From NCBI RefSeq assembly GCF_021545785.1, contig NZ_CP079801.1:1178001-1242000 (forward strand): a DNA stretch of 64,000 bases, in the 5' to 3' direction. This DNA is from Halopseudomonas maritima. Lineage in GTDB: Bacteria > Pseudomonadota > Gammaproteobacteria > Pseudomonadales > Pseudomonadaceae. The notes beneath the pieces were generated by a model that ran no database searches, had not been told where the DNA came from, and saw only the letters and a list, made by a program, of their open reading frames with translations. The translations under genes were made by a program, and so were the position numbers. Below are positions 34,673-42,455 of the stretch, one piece after another (the first letter of the stretch is position 1; each line of letters begins with the position of its first letter).

Positions 34673-35320
34673 ATGTTTTTCCAACGTATCCCCGAACACA
34701 AGCTGCGTTTGCCCACGGCGGAAGAAGCCCTGCCCGGCCGCGACACGCCGCTTGCCACCAGCCAAACCCACCACAGCGTACTGAACACGCCGCTGCACGG
34801 CCCCTTTCCCGAAGGCATGCAGCAGGTCATCTTTGGCATGGGCTGTTTCTGGGGCGCCGAGCGGCGCTTATGGCAGGTGCCCGGCGTCTACACCACCGCC
34901 GTCGGCTATTGCGCCGGCACAACCCCCAACCCGACCTACGAGGAAGTGTGCACCGGCATGACCGGCCACAACGAGGTGGTGCTGGTAGTGTTCGACCCGC
35001 AGGAAGTTGCCCTGCAGCAGTTGCTCAAGGTGTTCTGGGAGTCCCACGACCCGACTCAGGGCATGCGCCAGGGCAACGACCAAGGCACCCAGTACCGTTC
35101 CGGCATTTATGTCAGCGACCTGTCGCAGCGCGCCTTTGCCGAAGCCAGCCGTGCCAACTTTGCCAACGCCCTGGAACAGGCGGGCAAGGGCGACATTACC
35201 ACCGAAATCCTGCCGGCTCCGACCTTCTACTACGCCGAGGACTACCACCAGCAATACCTGGCCAAAAACCCCAATGGCTACTGCGGACTGGGCGGCACCG
35301 GCGTGTGCCTGCCAGGCTGA
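34673..35320 (+). CDS. msrA: Peptide-methionine (S)-S-oxide reductase
   Basis: A 215-residue repair enzyme that reduces methionine-S-sulfoxide in proteins. The catalytic cysteine is in GMGCFWGAERRLW near residue 59, with 'GYCAGTTPNPTYEEVCTG' and the C-terminal resolving-cysteine region 'NPNGYCGLGGTGVC'. An ideal AGGAGG stands before the ATG. It follows nudE closely, and the araC-like gene begins seven bases after its stop. Confidence 0.95.
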   Translation: MFFQRIPEHKLRLPTAEEALPGRDTPLATSQTHHSVLNTPLHGPFPEGMQQVIFGMGCFWGAERRLWQVPGVYTTAVGYCAGTTPNPTYEEVCTGMTGHNEVVLVVFDPQEVALQQLLKVFWESHDPTQGMRQGNDQGTQYRSGIYVSDLSQRAFAEASRANFANALEQAGKGDITTEILPAPTFYYAEDYHQQYLAKNPNGYCGLGGTGVCLPG

Positions 35321-35327
35321 GACCGAC

Positions 35328-36071
35328 ATGCCAGCAACCAAGCTCGACATCCATCACTACGCCAACGCCAGCGACGCGCACAGCCATGATCAGCAAGCGC
35401 AACTGGTGTTTGGCCTGAACGGCAGCCTGGAGCTGGAATTCGGAAAAGGTGGCGGCAGAGTACAACACGGCAACGTAGCGATCATCGCGCCGGGCGAGCG
35501 CCACGCCTTCTTCAGCCCCGACCAGGGCAACTGCCTGGTGCTGGATATCGACAGTAATTTGACCTTGAGCGGCCTGACGCAGGAGCGTAGCCGACAACAG
35601 GCTCTGCTTGAGCAGACCCAGCTGCTCCCACTCAGCGACGAACAAAGCGGGCTGGTTAGCAGCCTGGCACCTCTCATCGTAGCGCAACCCCATCTGGCGG
35701 ACGCCAGCGCCGCGCTGCTGATTGGCGCGCTACTGGGCGAACCACCAGCCCCGGCACGTCTGCCGCTGGCTCGACTGAACCAGTACATAGACGGGCATCT
35801 GGCCCATCCGCTGGGTGTCGCCGACCTGGCTACCGTCAGCGGGCTGTCCGCCTCGCGCCTGAACCACTGGTGCCTGCGTGAGTTGGGCTGCACACCGCTT
35901 GAGTACGTGCGTCGGCGTCGTCTGCAGCGAGCGCGCCAGCTGGTTCTGCATACCGATCGAGCCCTGACCGAGATTGCCGCCGAATGCGGCTACAGCAGCC
36001 AAAGCGCCTTCACCCAGGCCTTTCGTCGGTATTGGCAGGCTACGCCCAGCCAACTGCGCCAGCAGCAATAG
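35328..36071 (+). CDS. AraC-family transcriptional regulator
   Basis: A 247-residue regulator with an N-terminal cupin-like sensing half ('HSHDQQAQLVFGLNGSLEL...IAPGERHAF') and a C-terminal AraC double helix-turn-helix ('HPLGVADLATVSGLSASRLN', 'TPLEYVRRRRLQRARQLV', 'EIAAECGYSSQSAFTQAFRR'). The ATG at 35328 lies seven bases after msrA, so it is likely co-expressed with it. A likely target is the EamA exporter that follows, or its own operon. The inducer is unknown. Confidence 0.88.
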   Translation: MPATKLDIHHYANASDAHSHDQQAQLVFGLNGSLELEFGKGGGRVQHGNVAIIAPGERHAFFSPDQGNCLVLDIDSNLTLSGLTQERSRQQALLEQTQLLPLSDEQSGLVSSLAPLIVAQPHLADASAALLIGALLGEPPAPARLPLARLNQYIDGHLAHPLGVADLATVSGLSASRLNHWCLRELGCTPLEYVRRRRLQRARQLVLHTDRALTEIAAECGYSSQSAFTQAFRRYWQATPSQLRQQQ

Positions 36072-36153
36072 CGCGACAACATCCAGCACGCAGGCAACAG
36101 CAGCCGCACGAAGGCAGCGCTAACATGGCGCCTCACCCTGTTGCGAGGCCGCC

Positions 36154-37020
36154 ATGACCGACCTGACCCACAACCGCGCTCTAGCCTTTATGCACGTTGC
36201 CGCCCTGCTGTTCGGCCTGACGGGCATCTTCGGCAAGCTGGCCAGTACATCACCCGACGCCATTGTCCTGGGGCGGGCTGTTTTCGCGGTGGCGGCGCTG
36301 GTGCTTTTCGCGCTCTGGGCACGCAACCCGCTGGCAGCCGGATTGACCGGCAAGCGCCTGGGCAGCCTGATACTGTGCGGAGTGTTTCTGGCGATTCACT
36401 GGCTAACCTTTTTCCACGCCATCAAACTGTCCGGTGTCGGCATCGCCACCCTTGGCTTTGCCAGCTTCCCGGCCTTTGTGGTGGTGCTGGAAGCGGTGTT
36501 CTGGCGTGAAAAGCCGAGCGCCTCGGATCTGCTGAAAGTCGCCCTGGTGTGCGGCGGTCTGCTGCTGATTCCGGCGCAATTCGATTTGGCGGCCAGCAAC
36601 ACCAGTGGCCTGCTGTGGGCAATCCTCTCAGGCTTCTGCTTCGCCGCTGTCTCGGTTGGCAATCGCCTGACCAGCGGCCACCTGCACCCGGTGCAGATTG
36701 CCTGCTGGCAAAACCTGGTGGTGCTGGCGTGCATGCTGCCCTTTGGCATGGCGCCCATGCTGCACATGCCCGCACTGGACTGGCTGTGGATCGGCCTGCT
36801 GGGCGTGCTGTGTACCGGCCTGGCACACGTGCTCTTTGTTTCCAGCCTGCGCGTGTTGAAAGCCCGGGTGGCATCGCTGTTCTTCGCACTGGAGCCGGTG
36901 TACGGCATTCTTATCGCCTGGTGGCTGTTTGCCGAACAACCAACGCTGCGCATGTTGCTGGGCGGCGCGCTGATCATCAGCGCAGTGCTGATGGTACGGC
37001 GGGCTCCCAAGCCCGTCTGA
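36154..37020 (+). CDS. EamA/DMT-family inner-membrane transporter
   Basis: A 288-residue protein with ten hydrophobic segments in two repeats of the EamA fold, typical of metabolite or amino-acid exporters such as RhtA or YdcZ relatives. The signature between helices 'SPDAIVLGRAVFAVAALVLF' and the second-half 'EPVYGILIAWWLFAEQPTLRMLLGG' is standard. The preceding araC-like gene is a plausible regulator. Its stop codon abuts the stop of the converging AI-2E gene with no gap. The substrate cannot be told. Confidence 0.85.
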   Translation: MTDLTHNRALAFMHVAALLFGLTGIFGKLASTSPDAIVLGRAVFAVAALVLFALWARNPLAAGLTGKRLGSLILCGVFLAIHWLTFFHAIKLSGVGIATLGFASFPAFVVVLEAVFWREKPSASDLLKVALVCGGLLLIPAQFDLAASNTSGLLWAILSGFCFAAVSVGNRLTSGHLHPVQIACWQNLVVLACMLPFGMAPMLHMPALDWLWIGLLGVLCTGLAHVLFVSSLRVLKARVASLFFALEPVYGILIAWWLFAEQPTLRMLLGGALIISAVLMVRRAPKPV

Positions 37021-38193
37021 TCAGATCGGGCTTTCGATCAGCTTGACCCAGTGCGGCAACACCCCCAGCCGCGCGGCAGCCAGCTTGAGGCAAACCAGCA
37101 GCGGCACGGCGATCAACACGCCAACCACGCCCCACATCCAACCCCAGAGAATCAACCAGAGCATCAATATCAGTGGGTGCAAACGCATGTTGTGGCCTAG
37201 CACCGTTGGCGTGACAAACTGCGCTTCGACCAGATTGATACCGAAGTACACCAGCGTCGGCAGCAACGCCGCCAGCACGGGGCCGTATTGCACAACCCCG
37301 GCCAGGCACAGCACTGCCATACCGATGACGGGCCCGACGTAGGGGGCAAAGTTGAGCAGGCCCACCATCACGCCCCACAGCAACGCGTCCTCTACCCCCA
37401 TCAGGTAGAGCACCAGGCCTGTGATCGCGCCCAGCAGCGTATTGATGACGCTGACGGTCAATATGTAGCGAGACAGCTCATACTGGACTTGCTCCAACAG
37501 ATCGGTAGCCGCCTGCTTGTCACGAATTTGCGGAAACACGCGAATAAAGGTGCCGTACAGGGTCGGCCCGAAGATCAGCATAAACAGCACCAGCACCAAG
37601 AAAGTGAAGAACTGCGCCAACACCGCCGGCGTGGCCCCCAGCACCTTCACCAACAGCTCTACACCGCCCTGCATCACCCGGTCTGATACTGCACTGTCCT
37701 TGCTCGAGACCGGCGCCGGGCTGGGGGCAGGTTCCGGTTCATCATCACGAAACCAACCAAACAGGCGCATACCCTCCTCGCGTTTGACCTGCGGTTGCAC
37801 CACGGGTGTCTCGTTGGGCGATAACTTACGACTGAACTCGTCGAGCTCTTCGGTCAACTGCGCAGACAATTCGGGAATGCGCTTGACCCATTTTTCAGCC
37901 GGCTCCGCCAGCTGCATGCCCAGCAACGTGAAGGGCACACCAACCGCTGCCAATAGCAGCAGAGCCGACAGGGTACGTGGAATATGAAAGCGCTTCAGCA
38001 GCCCGACCAGAGGGCTCAACAGCAACGCAAACAGGGCCGCCACAATCACCGGCAGCAACAGGGTTTTAGCCAGATACAAGGTGTACAGGCAGGCCAGCGC
38101 CAGCAGCCAGTAAAGCGCCATCTGCACCGGTGGTGTCTTCTGCCTGGGCCCAGTAATTTCCTCGATTTCGTTGGGCTGCTCGGCCAGGCTCAC
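37021..38193 (-). CDS. AI-2E family transporter (PerM-like)
   Basis: A 390-residue membrane protein. Helices occur near residues 28-65 and 75-95, then a long soluble insert (about 100-180, with proline- and glutamate-rich segments), then about six helices to the C-terminus. The 'PNLVYFGINLVEAQFVTPTVLGHNMRLHPL'-type motif is characteristic. Members export small molecules or sodium; the AI-2 role is shown only for few. The GTG start overlaps the stop of the upstream gene (GTGA), so it ends a four-gene operon. Confidence 0.87.
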   Translation of the reverse strand: MSLAEQPNEIEEITGPRQKTPPVQMALYWLLALACLYTLYLAKTLLLPVIVAALFALLLSPLVGLLKRFHIPRTLSALLLLAAVGVPFTLLGMQLAEPAEKWVKRIPELSAQLTEELDEFSRKLSPNETPVVQPQVKREEGMRLFGWFRDDEPEPAPSPAPVSSKDSAVSDRVMQGGVELLVKVLGATPAVLAQFFTFLVLVLFMLIFGPTLYGTFIRVFPQIRDKQAATDLLEQVQYELSRYILTVSVINTLLGAITGLVLYLMGVEDALLWGVMVGLLNFAPYVGPVIGMAVLCLAGVVQYGPVLAALLPTLVYFGINLVEAQFVTPTVLGHNMRLHPLILMLWLILWGWMWGVVGVLIAVPLLVCLKLAAARLGVLPHWVKLIESPI

Positions 38194-38462
38194 AGCGCAA
38201 CCCCCAGGTTACGCAACAGCGGCAACAGGCTCTGGGCCACTGGCAGCAAGCGCAAACCCGTCAACCCCATGCTCCAGCCGCGCTCGACCCCCAAACGCTG
38301 CGTCGCCGCGCCGGCCAAAGTACCGCCGCCGACCAGTAGCGCAGGGTGAACCTGACGGAGCTGATGACGCACCAGCGCACCACTGAGTTCGACAATATCC
38401 AGGCGTACCGCCAACTGGCGATCCAGCTGCTCAATCTCCGCTATCAGTTGCTGCCTTTTCAT
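38190..38462 (-). CDS. YqjK-like hypothetical protein
   Basis: A 90-residue protein with a helical N-terminal half ('MKRQQLIAEIEQLDRQLAVRL') and a weak hydrophobic C-terminal half. Together with the preceding holin-like and DUF883 genes it copies the layout of enterobacterial yqjD-yqjE-yqjK. The ATG at 38462 follows GGGAG and overlaps the previous gene by 32 bases. The stop overlaps the AI-2E GTG. Function is unknown; the assignment rests on position and length. Confidence 0.65.
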   Translation of the reverse strand: MKRQQLIAEIEQLDRQLAVRLDIVELSGALVRHQLRQVHPALLVGGGTLAGAATQRLGVERGWSMGLTGLRLLPVAQSLLPLLRNLGVAL

Positions 38463-38901
38463 CACCTGCTCCCTGCAAAAGTCGCTTCAGGTGGGCGCGG
38501 GTGCGCCGGAACCCCTGAGACCGCTGATAAATCCCAATCTGCCGCACCAGCCCCGCTATGCAAACCAACTGCAACGCCAGCATCGCCGCCAGGGCCAGGC
38601 CAACAGACCCGGCTGCGTACCACACCGCCCAGCCAACCAGGGCGCTGAGCATCAACCAGGCAAACAGCAATAGCGGCACCAGCAATACGCCAAGCAGCAA
38701 TACGCGTTTGGCATCGCCCAACGTCAGCTGCCACTCCAAACGAAAAAGCCGCGCCAACTCGCCGCTGGCCGACGCAATCTGTCCGAGCCAGGCTGCAGTT
38801 TGCTCCACCAGGGCGTCATTGGCAGTACCCTGCTCCGCCTGCTCTGCACCGGAGGCGGCTTCTTGCGCCGCCTCCGGCTGATCGGCCGGTGAACCGGTCA
38901 T
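38431..38901 (-). CDS. Phage-holin-like membrane protein (YqjE type)
   Basis: A 156-residue protein with an acidic, alanine/glutamine-rich N-terminus of about 35 residues, a helical segment, and two transmembrane helices (about residues 69-90 and 97-119). The C-terminus is basic. This is the pattern of the 'Holin-X'/YqjE family that associates with ribosome- or membrane-bound YqjD/ElaB proteins. ATG overlaps the DUF883 stop by four bases. Confidence 0.75.
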   Translation of the reverse strand: MTGSPADQPEAAQEAASGAEQAEQGTANDALVEQTAAWLGQIASASGELARLFRLEWQLTLGDAKRVLLLGVLLVPLLLFAWLMLSALVGWAVWYAAGSVGLALAAMLALQLVCIAGLVRQIGIYQRSQGFRRTRAHLKRLLQGAGDEKAATDSGD

Positions 38902-39200
38902 TTGCGCGAGAGCAACTGGGACAGCACAAAGCCGGCAGCAAAGGCCAGGCTGACGGTTGCCAGCGGTTTCTCGCGAATGTAGGTGTTGGCCTGCGCGCCC
39001 AGCTCTTCAGCCTTCTCCCGACCTTTGAGCAGGTGCTCCAGGGCGTCGTGGCGCACTTCTAACCCTGCCGCCTGCGCCGCCGACGCAAAATGATCACGTG
39101 CCTCCAGTAATTTCTCATAGGCCTCGCCCACCGCTGCCTTGCTGGCGGCCAGCTCACTTTGCTTGCTCTGCGAGGTCTGGGGTGTTTTTTCTGCTGCCAT
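38898..39200 (-). CDS. DUF883 family protein (ElaB/YqjD-like)
   Basis: A 100-residue protein: a long amphipathic helix, then a C-terminal hydrophobic segment with GxxxG-like spacing ('VSLAFAAGFVLSQLLSRK'). DUF883 members such as YqjD anchor to the inner membrane by this tail and bind ribosomes in stationary phase. The start at 39200 has AGGAGATCGAC upstream. It is the first gene of the overlapping cluster with the holin-like, YqjK-like and AI-2E genes. Confidence 0.85.
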   Translation of the reverse strand: MAAEKTPQTSQSKQSELAASKAAVGEAYEKLLEARDHFASAAQAAGLEVRHDALEHLLKGREKAEELGAQANTYIREKPLATVSLAFAAGFVLSQLLSRK

Positions 39201-39451
39201 GTCGATCTCCTTGCATTCGTCATTTTTTGGCCAGGTGCCAATCATATAAGCACTATAGGCGCCGCCCTGCGGCCCGTCATGGCTGCGGATTATTGCCCGC
39301 CATTCGCCCCAGGGAAACCCCGACCGCGATAGCGGTGATACTCCGCCAACTGTGCCAGACTAGCCTGCATGTCAGCACCCGCATTGGCTGGGACTGACCC
39401 ACACAATACAAAGTTCAGATACCCGTACCCCGACACCCGGAGGACACCTGC

Positions 39452-40630
39452 ATGAGCAGCAAGCCCGAATTCGACATCATCGTCTATGGCGCCACCGGCT
39501 ATACCGGACGCCTGGTCGCCGAATACCTGAGCCAGCAATACGCCGAAGACAGCAAGCTGCGCTGGGCCATGGCCGGCCGCAGCCAGAGCAAGCTGGAAGC
39601 CGTTCGCGACGAGATTGGCGCACCTGCCAGCACGCCGCTGGTGGTCGCCGACACGGGTGATACCGATAGCCTGCGCGCCATGGCCGAGCGCACCCGCGTG
39701 GTGCTGACTACCGTTGGCCCCTACCAGCTCTACGGCTCCGACCTGGTGCGCATCTGTGCCGAGACCGGCACCGACTATGTCGACCTGTGCGGCGAGCCAG
39801 CCTGGATGCGCCAGATGATTGATGCCCACGGCGAAACCGCCAAGCAAAGCGGCGCGCGCATCGTCTTTTCCTGCGGCTTTGACTCCATCCCCTTCGATCT
39901 GGGGGTGTACTTCCTGCAGCAAGCCGCCAAGGAGAAGTTTGGCGCAGCGCTGCCGCGCGTCAAGGGCCGTGTACGCAAGATGAAAGGCACCTTCTCCGGC
40001 GGCACCGCTGCCAGCCTGAAGGCCACACTGGCGGCCGCCAAGGCCAACCCGGAAATCTACCAGCTGCTGGGCAACCCCTTTGCACTGACACCCGGTTTTA
40101 CCGGCCCGGCCCAACCGCCGGCGGCCAAGCCGGAGTTTGACGAATCGCTGGGCAGTTGGGCCGCCCCCTTCGTCATGGCCGCCATCAACACCCGTAACGT
40201 GCATCGCTCCAACGCCCTGCTGGGCCACGACTATGGCAACGATTTTGTCTACGACGAGATGATTCTGACGGGCCCTGGTGAGCAAGGCGAAGCCATCGCC
40301 AAAGCAGTGACCGGCGACAAGTCACTGGCCGGCGACGACGCGCCCAAGCCGGGTGAAGGCCCGACCAAGGAAGAACGTGAAACTGGCTTCTATGACGTAC
40401 TGTTTATTGGTGAGGGCGCCGACGGCAAGACGCTGATGGCGAGCGTGGCGGGCAAACGCGATCCGGGTTACGGCTCGACCTCGCGCATGATTGCCGAAAG
40501 CGCCGTTTGCCTGGTGCGTGATGCCACCGACACCCAGGGCGGCATCTGGACTACCGCACCGGCGATGGGCGACAAGCTGATCAAGCGCCTGCAGGAGCAC
40601 GCCGGGCTGACCTTCAAGCTGGAGGGTTGA
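39452..40630 (+). CDS. Saccharopine dehydrogenase-like NADP-binding protein (trans-enoyl-reductase-like)
   Basis: A 392-residue protein with an N-terminal Rossmann motif IVYGATGYTGRLVAEYL (residues 10-26), 'TTVGPYQLYG' and 'GTDYVDLCGEP'. These define the saccharopine-dehydrogenase-like family related to mycobacterial trans-acting enoyl reductases. The frequent C-terminal membrane-associated region is present ('TMSAVCLV'-like, residues 340-360). GGAGGA is well spaced before the ATG. It is most likely a lipid- or polyketide-type oxidoreductase, but no substrate can be named. Confidence 0.8.
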   Translation: MSSKPEFDIIVYGATGYTGRLVAEYLSQQYAEDSKLRWAMAGRSQSKLEAVRDEIGAPASTPLVVADTGDTDSLRAMAERTRVVLTTVGPYQLYGSDLVRICAETGTDYVDLCGEPAWMRQMIDAHGETAKQSGARIVFSCGFDSIPFDLGVYFLQQAAKEKFGAALPRVKGRVRKMKGTFSGGTAASLKATLAAAKANPEIYQLLGNPFALTPGFTGPAQPPAAKPEFDESLGSWAAPFVMAAINTRNVHRSNALLGHDYGNDFVYDEMILTGPGEQGEAIAKAVTGDKSLAGDDAPKPGEGPTKEERETGFYDVLFIGEGADGKTLMASVAGKRDPGYGSTSRMIAESAVCLVRDATDTQGGIWTTAPAMGDKLIKRLQEHAGLTFKLEG

Positions 40631-40683
40631 TCGCGCGGTAATCTTGGCGGGCACGGCACGCCGCGCCCCACGCCAAATCGGCC

Positions 40684-40713
40684 CCGGCGCGCCCTGACCT
40701 CAGGGCGCGCCGG
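40684..40713. terminator. Perfect 14-bp hairpin spanning the rlmJ stop codon
   Basis: CCGGCGCGCCCTGA pairs fully with TCAGGGCGCGCCGG around two bases. The rlmJ TGA lies at the start of the right arm. It sits between two convergent genes and can act for both, although there is no T-run. Confidence 0.6.
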
Positions 40714-41542
40714 CGAGCCAGTCCATTCGCCAGCTTCCGCCACCGGCCTGCGCCAGCTCCTGGCTCAGCCACGGCAAGACCTGCTCCAGCTCCTCCCAGA
40801 TCGGCCACGGCGGATTAATCAGCATCATGCCCGAACCGTTCAGCCCCAACTGGTTGTCGACCGGACGGACATTTAGCTCGACCCGCAGCGCCTTGGGCGC
40901 GCCACTGTCAGCGATGCCCTGATAGAAATCCTTGAGCAGCCGCTGATCCTTGATCGGATACCAGATCGCAATCACCGTCTGACGCATGCGCGTAATCGCC
41001 TGCTGCACCGCGGCTACGCAGCGTTGCAGGTCATCGGTTTTTTCAAAGGGGGGATCGAGCAGCCAGAGAGCGCGCTTTTCGACTACTGGCAAAAACGCCT
41101 TGGGCAGCTCATAGCCATCGCGCTGATGCACCGCAATGTCGGGTTGCGGCGCAAAATACTGTCGCAGGGTATCGGCGTCTTCGGGGTGCAGTTCGCTGAG
41201 AATCATGCGGTCCTGCTCGCGCAGCAGTTCGGCCATAAGCTGCGGTGAACCCGGATACCAGCGCAGCTGGCCGTCCGGGTTGTGTCGCGCCACCGCATCC
41301 CGATAGTCAGTCAGCCACAACGGCAAGTCATCACGCGCCCAGAGTCGGCCAATGCCCTCAACGTACTCACCGGTTTTGCCGGCGGCTTCTCCCAGCAGGT
41401 CGTAAAAGGCAGTGCCGGCGTGGCTGTCCAGACAGCACAGCGGCGTGTCCTTGCGCTGCATCAGCACTAACAGCTGACGCAGCAAAGCGTGCTTGAAGAC
41501 ATCGGCGTGGTTGCCGGCGTGGTAACTGTGGCGGTAATTCAT
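40700..41542 (-). CDS. rlmJ: 23S rRNA (adenine2030-N6)-methyltransferase
   Basis: A 280-residue SAM-dependent methyltransferase. The N-terminus MNYRHSYHAGNHADVFKH is diagnostic, followed by 'DSHAGTAFYDL' and the catalytic (D/N)PP(F/Y) as 'LLDPPFEK' near residue 165. It modifies A2030 of 23S rRNA and also helps use DNA as a nutrient in E. coli (YhiR). Length is normal. The last codons form half of a perfect hairpin. Confidence 0.94.
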   Translation of the reverse strand: MNYRHSYHAGNHADVFKHALLRQLLVLMQRKDTPLCCLDSHAGTAFYDLLGEAAGKTGEYVEGIGRLWARDDLPLWLTDYRDAVARHNPDGQLRWYPGSPQLMAELLREQDRMILSELHPEDADTLRQYFAPQPDIAVHQRDGYELPKAFLPVVEKRALWLLDPPFEKTDDLQRCVAAVQQAITRMRQTVIAIWYPIKDQRLLKDFYQGIADSGAPKALRVELNVRPVDNQLGLNGSGMMLINPPWPIWEELEQVLPWLSQELAQAGGGSWRMDWLAGAP

Positions 41543-41603
41543 GGACAGCTCTGCTGATTGGCTCGAGGTAAGCCAGGCATTCTAACAGCAGCGAGCAAAC
41601 GCC

Positions 41604-42284
41604 TTACACCTCAGCCCACTGCCGCAGCAGGTTATGGTAGTGACCGGTCAGGGTCAGCACTTCCGGACAATCGCCCAGCTTGCCGCGCAACTGCTGGATG
41701 GTCGTGTCCAGGTCATACAGCTGGGAGCGCTGGGCATCGGAGCGCACCATACTCTGGCTCCAAAATACGCTGCACACGCGCTCGCCGCGGGTGACCGGCG
41801 TCACCTGGTGCAAACTGCTGGAGGGATACAGGATCAGGTCGCCGGCCGGCAGCTTGACCTCGTGACACCCGTACGTGTCCTGCACCTCCAGCTCGCCACC
41901 GTCGTACTCCTCCGGTTCAGAGAGAAACAAGGTGGAAGACACATCGGTACGCAGACTCAATTGATTGAACGGCAACTGACGCACCGCGCCATCAACATGA
42001 AAGCCGTAGTGCTCGCCACCGCTGTAGATGCTGAACAAAGGTGGCACCGACCGCAGCGGCAGCGCCGCAGCCATGAAAAGGGGCGTGGCGTAAAGTCGCT
42101 TGAGGATGAGTTCGCCCAGCTCGCGGGCAACGGGGGAATCGACCGGCAACTGGCGATTGCGCTTGACCACCGCCCCCTGCTGCCCGACCGTCGCGCGGCC
42201 ATCCACCCAGTCGGCGGCGGCCAGGCGCTTACGCACCTCTGCCACCTCGGCCTTGCTTAGCACCTCGGGAATATGCACCAACAT
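41604..42284 (-). CDS. piuC: Fe(II)/2-oxoglutarate dioxygenase PiuC (PKHD-type hydroxylase)
   Basis: A 226-residue hydroxylase. The iron ligands appear as HVDGAVR (HxD) near residue 97 and a later His in 'SLHQVTPVTRGER' with the arginine for 2-oxoglutarate. The N-terminus 'MLVHIPEVLSKAEVAEVRKRL' is the PiuC/PKHD family start. In pseudomonads piuC sits beside the siderophore receptor piuA and is iron-regulated; its role is linked to siderophore-drug uptake. The same neighbourhood occurs here. Confidence 0.9.
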   Translation of the reverse strand: MLVHIPEVLSKAEVAEVRKRLAAADWVDGRATVGQQGAVVKRNRQLPVDSPVARELGELILKRLYATPLFMAAALPLRSVPPLFSIYSGGEHYGFHVDGAVRQLPFNQLSLRTDVSSTLFLSEPEEYDGGELEVQDTYGCHEVKLPAGDLILYPSSSLHQVTPVTRGERVCSVFWSQSMVRSDAQRSQLYDLDTTIQQLRGKLGDCPEVLTLTGHYHNLLRQWAEV

Positions 42285-42374
42285 AACTCGCTCACCTGCT
42301 GTTGGCTCGGGCTGACGCTCACGCTGTCAGGCAGCGCCGCTCGGGTTCAGCCTGAGCAAGGACTGGAAGCAGCA

Positions 42375-42395
42375 ACACCCGCAGAGTGCGGGTGT
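42375..42395. terminator. Hairpin between the receptor and piuC genes (first)
   Basis: ACACCCGC pairs with GCGGGTGT around AGAGT. It is one of two hairpins in the 171-base gap downstream of the receptor gene. Confidence 0.5.
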
Positions 42396-42431
42396 CACCG
42401 GTAAAACTCAACTGCAACACATGCAGCTGCA

Positions 42432-42449
42432 CGCCGGCCGAGGCCGGCG
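42432..42449. terminator. Hairpin between the receptor and piuC genes (second)
   Basis: CGCCGGCC pairs with GGCCGGCG around GA, about 7 bases after the receptor stop on the minus strand. It may reduce read-through into piuC. Confidence 0.5.
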
Positions 42450-42455
42450 CCCTGC

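Noticed and set aside
34673..36071. Fusion of msrA with the AraC gene
   Set aside because: The two lie in different frames, each with its own start and stop; the frame of the regulator merely stays open through msrA.
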